A stretch of 11,255 nucleotides of DNA from Neptuniibacter sp. (lineage in GTDB: Bacteria > Pseudomonadota > Gammaproteobacteria > Pseudomonadales > Balneatricaceae), in the NCBI GenBank assembly GCA_030149405.1, contig JASBRM010000081.1, positions 1 through 11,255 on the forward strand. The letters run 5' to 3'. Below, in pieces: positions 6,301-11,255 of the stretch. Numbering within the stretch: position 1 is the first letter of the stretch; each line of letters begins with the position of its first letter. Below the pieces are notes generated by a model. That model saw only the letters and a program-made list of their open reading frames with translations. It was not told the origin of the DNA and searched no databases. The position numbers and the translations under genes are program-made.

Positions 6301-8662
6301 TGTCGTCTCCTTTAATCGTATTATCGCTGTTAGTAGTGTTATCAGTTGAAGAGTTATTCGTTTCAGTCGATGGCTCTTTCGACTTATCCAGTTTCATCAG
6401 CAGAGGGGGCAGGAACAGGAAGTCCACAACCAGTGCGATCAGAATAGTCAGGCCAGTCAACAGGCCCATATCCGCGTTCACTTTGAAGGTGGATTGAGCC
6501 AGTACCATAAAGCCTGCGAAGAGTACGAAAGTTGTGATCCACAGGGCGCGGCCAACGCTGGCAAAGGCATAATCGACAGCTGCTTTGGTATCTTTGCCTC
6601 TATCTCTACGAGCGTGCAGGTATTTACTTAGGAAATGCACCGTATCATCAACCACGATACCCAGAGTCATGCCGGCAACCACTGAAAGTGCCAAACCAAT
6701 CTGACCATCAATAAGGAACCACAAGCCAAAGCCCATTGCCGCAGGTGCCAGGTTAGGGATCAAACTGATCAAACCAAATCTAACTGAGCGGAGAGCGAAG
6801 CCAAGTAGAATAGAAATCAATACCAGTGCTACAGACGTACCAATCAACATGCTGTAGATATTGCGTTGGCCTATGTGGGCAAACATCAGGTTTGGACTTG
6901 CAATCGCGACTTCATACTGAGGTGCATTTTCCGCAAACCAATTATAGATACGTTCTTCCAGTTCGATCTGCTCGGTGCTGGTCATGTTCTGGAAGGTGGC
7001 TATCACTCGGGTAGAGGATTTATCTACATTGAGCTGGTTGTTCAAATCCAGACCATAAGGGAGCGACATCTCATACATCAGCAGATACTGAGCAGACAGC
7101 TCGCGCTCCGTTGGCAGGTTGTAGTACGACTGATCGTCGCTGTGCATGTTTTTATTCAGACGTTTGATGGTATCGCTGATGCTGTTTACATGGTCTGTTT
7201 CGGGCTGAGCACGTAACCAGTCAGTCAGATCGCCAACGGTTTTCAGCACATTTGGATCATTAATGCCGCTGCTTTCGTTGGTTTCAATAGAGATCTCCAT
7301 CGTTGCCATACCGGACAAGTTATCCTGCATATAGTCCGTCGCCTGTCGGAATGGAACGGTCTGATCAAAGTACTGAACAAAGTCGTCATTCAGTTTGTTC
7401 ATAGGTACCAGCAGGATGAACCCAGCCATAATTGCAGCCATACCCGGTAATAGCAGGCGGCGCTTGCCGATTACGAAATCAGCCAGTTTGTGCATGGTGT
7501 CGTTCTGACCTTCTTCCATCTGCTTCACTTTCATTGGCAGCAGACGCAGGATTGCTGGGAATACAGTGACAGAGAAAACAAATGCCAGCATTACACCTAC
7601 CGCAACCATGTTACCCAGATCACGGAACGGAGGTGAGTCAGAGAAATTGAGACTCAGGAAGCCGATCGCCGTTGTTGCACTGGTCAGGAAGATAGGCTGG
7701 AAGTTGATTCGAAGACTGTCCGAGATAGCCTGACGTTTCTCAACACCGCGGCGCATCTCATAGAACATCGTTGTCAGGATATGCACACAGTCAGCTACTG
7801 CCAGAGTTAGAATCATTGTTGGAGCACTCGCGGATGGGCCGGTCATAAACAGTCCTGACCAACCTGCAAGTCCAAGCGTCGATAATATGGACAGCATAAT
7901 GACCACAACCGTTGCGATTGTACCCGTGAAGGTTCTCAGCAGAATGATCATACCCACAATAACAATCAGGAACATCAGCGGTACTAATGTTTGCTGATCC
8001 CCCATTGCAGATTCAGAGAAGCTGTTATTCATGATCACCATGCCGGACAAGCGCACTTCATGGTCAGGATAGGCTGCAATGAAGTTATCTCTCAGTTCAC
8101 GAACCTTAGTCACAACCTGAGGAACTTCAACAATTGGGTCTACCCCCGGTAGTTGAACCGTAACGTTCACTACCGTTACATGGCCTGAAGGAGACACAAG
8201 CTTGTTCACCAGCAGTGGCTCAGAGGTGGCTACCTCTTTTATGCGGGGTAAATCCGCTGCGGTGATGTCGGCTGGATCCAAAACCAGATCCTCAACAATC
8301 ATGTCATCTTCTTCAGACCATGTGTGTTGATAGTTTGTGACAGAATCAACACGGGTAGAGAAAGGTACCTGCCAGGACTCTTCGGTCAGTTCATAGATGG
8401 CAGCAAGGGTGTCTTGCTTGAACACGTTACCGTCTTTTGGCGAGATGATAAAAGCAACGTTGTCACTTTTACTGTAAACCTTCTGCATTGATTCAAAAGC
8501 GGTTAACTGAGGGTTCTCTTCACTGAAGAAAACCCGGTAATCACTTTTGAAGGACATCAGGTATTCAGGTGCTTTTTTGGCAGCACCAAATACAAACAGC
8601 ACAGAAAGCAGAATCACTACAAAGGGGTGATCCAGCACGAATCGGAAAAATCGATCTCTCAT
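6275..8662 (-). CDS. MMPL/RND-superfamily inner-membrane transporter
   Basis: Predicted proton-driven transporter of 795 residues in the MMPL/SSD-like branch of the RND superfamily, not the drug-pump AcrB branch (about 1,040 residues). Two repeated halves are visible. TM1 (about 13-28) is followed by a periplasmic loop to about 220 and a five-helix block to about 375. TM7 (about 402-420) is followed by a second loop to about 600 and another block to about 755. The paired acidic residues that relay protons sit in LAVADCVHIL (Asp291) and GIVVDDTVHFL (Asp672/673). The C-terminal tail (about 757-795) is hydrophilic and rich in Ser, Thr, Asn and Asp; its final codons overlap the start of the LolA-like gene. 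GGAG and AGGA just upstream support the ATG at 8662. First gene of the operon, behind a TetR-type operator. Inferred role: extraction or export of a lipid or other hydrophobic cargo to the LolA-like carrier. Direction and substrate are unknown. Confidence 0.93.
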   Translation of the reverse strand: MRDRFFRFVLDHPFVVILLSVLFVFGAAKKAPEYLMSFKSDYRVFFSEENPQLTAFESMQKVYSKSDNVAFIISPKDGNVFKQDTLAAIYELTEESWQVPFSTRVDSVTNYQHTWSEEDDMIVEDLVLDPADITAADLPRIKEVATSEPLLVNKLVSPSGHVTVVNVTVQLPGVDPIVEVPQVVTKVRELRDNFIAAYPDHEVRLSGMVIMNNSFSESAMGDQQTLVPLMFLIVIVGMIILLRTFTGTIATVVVIMLSILSTLGLAGWSGLFMTGPSASAPTMILTLAVADCVHILTTMFYEMRRGVEKRQAISDSLRINFQPIFLTSATTAIGFLSLNFSDSPPFRDLGNMVAVGVMLAFVFSVTVFPAILRLLPMKVKQMEEGQNDTMHKLADFVIGKRRLLLPGMAAIMAGFILLVPMNKLNDDFVQYFDQTVPFRQATDYMQDNLSGMATMEISIETNESSGINDPNVLKTVGDLTDWLRAQPETDHVNSISDTIKRLNKNMHSDDQSYYNLPTERELSAQYLLMYEMSLPYGLDLNNQLNVDKSSTRVIATFQNMTSTEQIELEERIYNWFAENAPQYEVAIASPNLMFAHIGQRNIYSMLIGTSVALVLISILLGFALRSVRFGLISLIPNLAPAAMGFGLWFLIDGQIGLALSVVAGMTLGIVVDDTVHFLSKYLHARRDRGKDTKAAVDYAFASVGRALWITTFVLFAGFMVLAQSTFKVNADMGLLTGLTILIALVVDFLFLPPLLMKLDKSKEPSTETNNSSTDNTTNSDNTIKGDDNESVKQPA

Positions 8663-8723
8663 TTTCCTGCTCCAATTTCCCTGTAAGGGTTGGTTGCTCT
8701 ATGGCAACTTGGGGTTGATTAAA

Positions 8724-8738
8724 ATGACGTTTCGTCAC
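8724..8738. promoter_or_regulatory. TetR-family operator, copy 1 (RND operon promoter)
   Basis: ATGACGTTTCGTCAC: a perfect inverted repeat TGACG-TTT-CGTCA at 8725-8737, centred 69 bp upstream of the RND start codon. The same palindrome occurs twice upstream of the tetR gene, which is the main reason to call it that regulator's operator. It abuts a candidate -10 (8737-8742) on the - strand, so binding would block transcription. Confidence 0.75.
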
Positions 8739-8742
8739 TATA
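8737..8742 (-). promoter_or_regulatory. Candidate -10 element of the RND operon promoter
   Basis: On the - strand this reads TATAGT, five of six matches to TATAAT. Its downstream edge runs into operator copy 1, so the expected transcription start (about 8730) lies inside the operator. No good -35 is visible; it would fall in the tetR terminator hairpin. Confidence 0.4.
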
Positions 8743-8750
8743 AGTTGATT

Positions 8751-8770
8751 AAAAAAGCGGTATGCACCGC
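8751..8770 (-). terminator. Intrinsic terminator of the tetR gene
   Basis: On the - strand, nine bases after the tetR stop codon, comes a perfect 5-bp GC-rich stem (GCGGT/ACCGC, 8757-8761 and 8766-8770) with a 4-nt loop, followed by six T residues (8756-8751). The stem is short but GC-rich and well placed. It would separate tetR transcription from the RND operon immediately downstream on the same strand. Confidence 0.65.
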
Positions 8771-8779
8771 TGTTTCTTA

Positions 8780-9535
8780 TTAATCGTTTGTTTTACGGCT
8801 CAGTCTGTTAGTCAGTTCAGCCACTTCATCCTTGAAGGTTTCCTCCTTAAGTCTCTTGAGCGTTTCCAGCCAATCGTGATCGGCAGTAAAAGGTTTCCAT
8901 TGCAGTCCATCTAACAGTAGGTTGCAGTGGTTGATCAGTTCCCTTTCCAATTCCATTTCAGAACGCACAGTGCAACGGTCCAAAGATTCATGAAGTAATG
9001 CAATGGTGCCAAAGCTCATTGCCCACAATGAAAAAGCCACTTGAGCTGGGCTTAAATGGGGTTGAAGAGCCAAGTCACCTGAAGAGAGGCCGTCAGAGAT
9101 GATTTTGAGCATAATGCCCAGGATCGCCTGTTCCAGAGCCAAATGTTCTTCCTGTCGTTTGGCGGTTGACTTCTCCCTGACGGAAGGGGTTTTTGCTGAA
9201 ATAACCAGCATGAATTCAGTGGGGTATAGAAGAGAGTGCAATTTATAGGCAATACCAATTGCAAACATCTTCTCACGGGAACTGCCTTCAAACTCAGATG
9301 CACGCTGGAACATCTCTGTCAGAGTGCCGCAGTGCCGGTTACAAAGGCCTGTCAGCAGATCTTCTTTACAAGTGAAATGGTTATAAACAGTGCCTTTAGA
9401 GTAGGGCAGCTTTGCCACAATTTTATCGATGGTCAGCCCGGCGACACCTTGCTCAGCCATAATATTCAGGGCTGACTGCATGATCTCTTCTTCACGTGCA
9501 GCGATGGCTACTTCATCTACTATTCTTGGGCTCAT
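8780..9535 (-). CDS. TetR/AcrR-family transcriptional regulator of the RND operon
   Basis: Predicted ligand-responsive repressor of 251 residues, somewhat longer than the usual 190-220. The N-terminal helices about 12-60 carry the TetR-type HTH: a helix AREEEIMQSALNIMAEQG, then GLTIDKIVAKLPYSKGTVYNHF, ending in KEDLL. The remainder is the variable helical ligand-binding domain, and the C-terminal extension (about 212-251) is rich in charged residues. Cysteines at 56, 65 and 69 cluster just after the HTH, which is unusual and may be redox-active or incidental. The gene lies directly upstream of the RND operon on the same strand but is separated from it by an intrinsic terminator. Two palindromes upstream and one downstream of the gene share one 15-bp consensus, suggesting autorepression and repression of the transport operon. 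The ribosome site before the start is weak. The effector is unknown, plausibly the transported lipid or a precursor. Confidence 0.92.
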   Translation of the reverse strand: MSPRIVDEVAIAAREEEIMQSALNIMAEQGVAGLTIDKIVAKLPYSKGTVYNHFTCKEDLLTGLCNRHCGTLTEMFQRASEFEGSSREKMFAIGIAYKLHSLLYPTEFMLVISAKTPSVREKSTAKRQEEHLALEQAILGIMLKIISDGLSSGDLALQPHLSPAQVAFSLWAMSFGTIALLHESLDRCTVRSEMELERELINHCNLLLDGLQWKPFTADHDWLETLKRLKEETFKDEVAELTNRLSRKTND

Positions 9536-9557
9536 GATGTTCTGTAAAATCTTTATT

Positions 9558-9572
9558 GTGACGATTCGTCAT
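9558..9572. promoter_or_regulatory. TetR-family operator, copy 2 (upstream of tetR)
   Basis: A perfect inverted repeat TGACG-ATT-CGTCA at 9559-9571, extended by matching outer ATT/AAT. Read on the - strand it is ATGACGAATCGTCAC, one base different from copy 3. It sits about 23 bp before the tetR start codon, in its leader or promoter, fitting autorepression. Confidence 0.75.
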
Positions 9573-9623
9573 AATTTAAATCTTAATGGACGCTGAAACA
9601 AGAATTAAAAATGCAACAAATTG

Positions 9624-9656
9624 TTACGATTTATGAAACTATTACGAGTTTTATGA
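9624..9656. repeat. Imperfect repeat pair resembling degenerate operator sequence
   Basis: TTACGATTTATGA (9624-9636) and TTACGAGTTTTATGA (9642-9656) repeat with a 2-nt insertion. The first matches the operator TGACGATTCGTCA at 9 of 13 positions but is not itself a good palindrome. It could be a weak extra binding site or chance in AT-rich DNA. Confidence 0.25.
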
Positions 9657-9684
9657 TGTTTTAGGCAACAAATGTGAATTTAAA

Positions 9685-9699
9685 ATGACGAATTGTCAC
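9685..9699. promoter_or_regulatory. TetR-family operator, copy 3 (distal upstream of tetR)
   Basis: ATGACGAATTGTCAC: inverted repeat TGACG-AAT-TGTCA with one arm mismatch. Its centre is 127 bp from the centre of copy 2, about twelve helical turns, so looping between the two is geometrically possible. The rest of the 9536-9792 gap is AT-rich and holds no gene that I can see. Confidence 0.65.
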
Positions 9700-9788
9700 A
9701 AATTTTTGGTTGAAACTTAGACTTGAGCTTAGATAAATGAGAGATAAAGAGAGGGAAGAAAGATCAATTCTATAAGGTAAGGCTCTGC

Positions 9789-9813
9789 AAAATGGCGGCC
9801 ATTAAGGCCGCCA
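9789..9813 (-). terminator. Intrinsic terminator of the MetF-like gene
   Basis: On the - strand, a perfect 8-bp stem TGGCGGCC/GGCCGCCA (9813-9806 and 9800-9793) with loop TTAAT is followed by TTTT (9792-9789). It begins seven bases after the stop codon at 9821. This is a strong, classic rho-independent terminator. Confidence 0.85.
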
Positions 9814-9820
9814 CACGATA

Positions 9821-10774
9821 TTATAACTGCTGCTCTGCCAGCTTCAGATCAACGATAGACTTCAGCAGTTTGAACAAACGGATAGAAGCATCAATCTCTT
9901 CTTTACGGTTTGTCAGGCTCTCGATATTCAAACCAATCGGAATATCCAGATGCTGAACAGCTTCCAAAATCTGCTCAAGGTTATTACGGCAGATACGGAT
10001 CGATTCCTGCAATGGGCTTGCAGCATCCATAATACGGAAGCGAGTAGCTTCAGGCACAGAGATACCTAGCCACTCCATAAACTCCAGAGTCTTAGTGCTG
10101 CCACAAGGCGTGAAGGTCAGTATCACACGTTTAGGTTGAGTGCCAATCTCGCGACAGCTGCGTGCATAGCTGCTGAGCATGTCGATCGTTGCCTGAGCGT
10201 TATAAACTGCTTGAGATACAAAGAACTCACAACCCTGAGCAGACTTGCTGATTAGACGTTCATGCTCATTACCTTTTGCAGCATGGCGTTCAGCAATGGT
10301 TACACCACCTAACTGATAGGCTGAAGGGTGTTCTGCAATTGCTTCATAAGCGTCATTAAGGCTCAGTTTGATATCGCCTTCGGAAGATGGGCTACCCACC
10401 AATACAGTGTCGCGAACACCGTACTCATTCCATGCTTCATCCAACCACTCAACAAAGGATTCTTTGTCACGTTGGGAAACACTTTTATATGTGATCACCG
10501 GACGGTCCGCTTTTTCACGCAGCAGTTTTGAATATGCGCGTGGATCCAGCGTTTGCATAAATGGGAATGGGCGTGGCTTATCAATACGGCTGCTCTCGTC
10601 CTGAATGTCATAAACAATCAGACCATCAAACTCAACGTGAGCCAGACGGTGTAACAGCTTGTCAGCGATCTCTGAGGTAGCTTCTTCTGTGGTGCCAGCT
10701 TTCGGCGGTGTTGTACCAAACAGGTATACGCCGCGGTTGCTGTCGGCAAATTTTGTTCTGAGATCTTGTTTCAT
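9821..10774 (-). CDS. Methylenetetrahydrofolate reductase-like (MetF-fold) protein with diverged catalytic residues
   Basis: 317-residue cytosolic TIM-barrel protein with the layout of MetF (E. coli, 296 residues). An N-terminal strand FGTTPPK (19-25) aligns with FEFFPP of MetF. TVLVGSPSSEG (123-133) aligns with the RGD loop. TIAERHA (159-165) aligns with the YPEVHPEA strand. CEFFVSQAVYNA (182-193) aligns with the ITQFFFD strand, keeping Gln188. SPLQESIRICRNN and GLNIESL lie near the C-terminus. Judged by eye, the MetF catalytic Glu28 is Gly20 here and the FAD-site Asp120 is Ser128, so the standard reaction (5,10-methylene-THF to 5-methyl-THF) is doubtful. It may belong to a separate MTHFR-like subfamily with another cofactor or substrate. 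It stands alone with its own terminator and is divergent from the DUF1285 gene. No met genes are adjacent. The ribosome site before the ATG is weak, but no better start is evident. Confidence 0.75.
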   Translation of the reverse strand: MKQDLRTKFADSNRGVYLFGTTPPKAGTTEEATSEIADKLLHRLAHVEFDGLIVYDIQDESSRIDKPRPFPFMQTLDPRAYSKLLREKADRPVITYKSVSQRDKESFVEWLDEAWNEYGVRDTVLVGSPSSEGDIKLSLNDAYEAIAEHPSAYQLGGVTIAERHAAKGNEHERLISKSAQGCEFFVSQAVYNAQATIDMLSSYARSCREIGTQPKRVILTFTPCGSTKTLEFMEWLGISVPEATRFRIMDAASPLQESIRICRNNLEQILEAVQHLDIPIGLNIESLTNRKEEIDASIRLFKLLKSIVDLKLAEQQL

Positions 10775-10900
10775 GATTATTCTAAAAATCTGTTAAGGCA
10801 TTAATTGCGGAGTATTCTAACAATTAATTATTTTCATGTGATTAAGTTATAAGATGAAAGTTTTTCTGCCATAGTTGAGTAGATTTAATAAGCAGTCGCC

Positions 10901-10904
10901 GGAG
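10901..10904 (+). promoter_or_regulatory. Ribosome binding site that selects the TTG start at 10912
   Basis: GGAG with a 7-nt spacer precedes TTG at 10912. In this frame there is a TGA stop at 10876-10878 and no ATG or GTG between that stop and the TTG, so this site decides the start of the DUF1285 gene. Confidence 0.65.
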
Positions 10905-10911
10905 ATTCATT

Positions 10912-11255
10912 TTGACGGATAAGAATTTTGATTTAGCCCAGGCCAGCAAAGAGATTGAAAAGGCCGGTGATGGCATTCCACCACTGGAAAAGTGGAACCC
11001 GGATTTCTGCGGTGATATCGATATGCGAATCGCCCGTGATGGCAAGTGGTTTTATATGGGTACGCCCATTGGCCGACCCGCTATGGTTAAGCTGTTTTCT
11101 AAGGTGTTATGGCTGGAAGAGGGCAAGCACTACCTGAAAACGCCCGTCGAAAAGGTGGGAATCCAGGTAGATGATGCACCTTTCCTGTTTGTTTCGGTTG
11201 ACCAGCAGGAGGGTGAGCATGGACCCGAGCTGGTTTTTACCAGCACGACTGATGA
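10912..11255 (+). CDS. DUF1285 family protein, 3' end beyond the window
   Basis: The first 114 codons of a DUF1285 (PF06938-type) protein; full-length relatives are about 180 residues. The family signature is clear: WNPDFCGDIDMRIARDGKWF (28-47), then YMGTPIGRPAMVKLFSKVL, and YLKTPVEKVGIQVDDAPFLF (74-93). No signal peptide or membrane segment is visible, so it is probably cytosolic; the function of the family is not established. The start is TTG, supported by the upstream GGAG and the lack of any other start in frame; the next in-frame ATG (codon 38) lies inside the conserved domain. It is divergent from the MetF-like gene across a 137-bp AT-rich gap (10775-10911) that must hold both promoters; I could not pick convincing ones. 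The reading frame is open to the window edge. Confidence 0.88.
   Translation, partial: MTDKNFDLAQASKEIEKAGDGIPPLEKWNPDFCGDIDMRIARDGKWFYMGTPIGRPAMVKLFSKVLWLEEGKHYLKTPVEKVGIQVDDAPFLFVSVDQQEGEHGPELVFTSTTD

Larger units (their letters stand above)
8714..8754. repeat. 11-bp direct repeats flanking the operator of the RND operon
   Basis: GTTGATTAAAA occurs at 8714-8724 and again at 8744-8754, exactly 30 bp apart, one copy on each side of the palindromic operator at 8724-8738. The spacing is close to three helical turns. It may be a second regulator's site or simply AT-rich promoter sequence. Confidence 0.5.

Noticed and set aside
10778..10820. TATTCTAA repeated at 10778-10785 and 10813-10820 in the divergent promoter gap
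   Set aside because: Only 8 bp, AT-rich and without further symmetry; not distinguishable from chance.
10842..11045. - strand ORF of 67 codons in the MetF/DUF1285 gap
   Set aside because: It mostly overlaps the clearly homologous start of the DUF1285 gene on the other strand, and its protein sequence resembles nothing.
1..11255. Mobile element, CRISPR array, tRNA or rRNA
   Set aside because: I saw no transposase or integrase motifs, no regularly spaced repeats and no tRNA or rRNA signature.

Overview
The window looks like ordinary chromosomal DNA from a marine-type gammaproteobacterium. An Oceanospirillales relative is my best guess, made from protein flavour and moderate G+C; no rRNA or other marker is present to prove it. 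I see no transposase, integrase, phage gene, tRNA, rRNA or CRISPR array. Genes are tightly packed, with short intergenic gaps.

Left part (about 1-4280, all + strand): a MocR-type GntR/aminotransferase regulator (57-1487) is followed, after a weak terminator candidate, by a dGTPase-family HD phosphohydrolase (1607-2926). Next come a SUI1/YciH translation-factor-like protein with an N-terminal four-Cys motif (2988-3362) and a 37-residue membrane protein too short for usual ORF cut-offs (3364-3477). The last gene of this run is an exported protein with a DUF4124-like region and a retropepsin-like aspartic protease domain, whose best start is a TTG at 3521. The yciH gene, the small ORF and the protease gene are spaced like an operon.

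Middle part (4299-9535, all - strand): a three-gene operon encodes an MMPL/RND-type inner-membrane transporter (8662-6275), a periplasmic LolA-like 'outer membrane lipoprotein-sorting' protein (6300-5503) and an outer-membrane beta-barrel protein (5501-4299). The genes overlap by 26 bp or are separated by 1 bp. Together they offer one component for each layer of the envelope and plausibly move a lipid or other hydrophobic molecule between inner and outer membrane; the cargo is unknown. Upstream lies a TetR-family regulator gene (9535-8780). Three copies of a 15-bp palindrome of the form ATGACGWWTCGTCAC flank that gene: one sits in the RND operon promoter and two lie upstream of tetR. They are very likely its operators, giving an autoregulated, ligand-responsive transport operon.

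Right part (9793-11255): a protein with the methylenetetrahydrofolate-reductase (MetF) fold lies on the - strand with a clear intrinsic terminator, but the usual catalytic Glu and Asp positions are not conserved. Divergent from it, a DUF1285 protein starts at a TTG (10912) and runs off the window.

The most interesting elements are the TetR operator triplet with its three-layer transport operon, the catalytically diverged MetF-like protein, and the unannotated 37-aa Cys-motif membrane protein.
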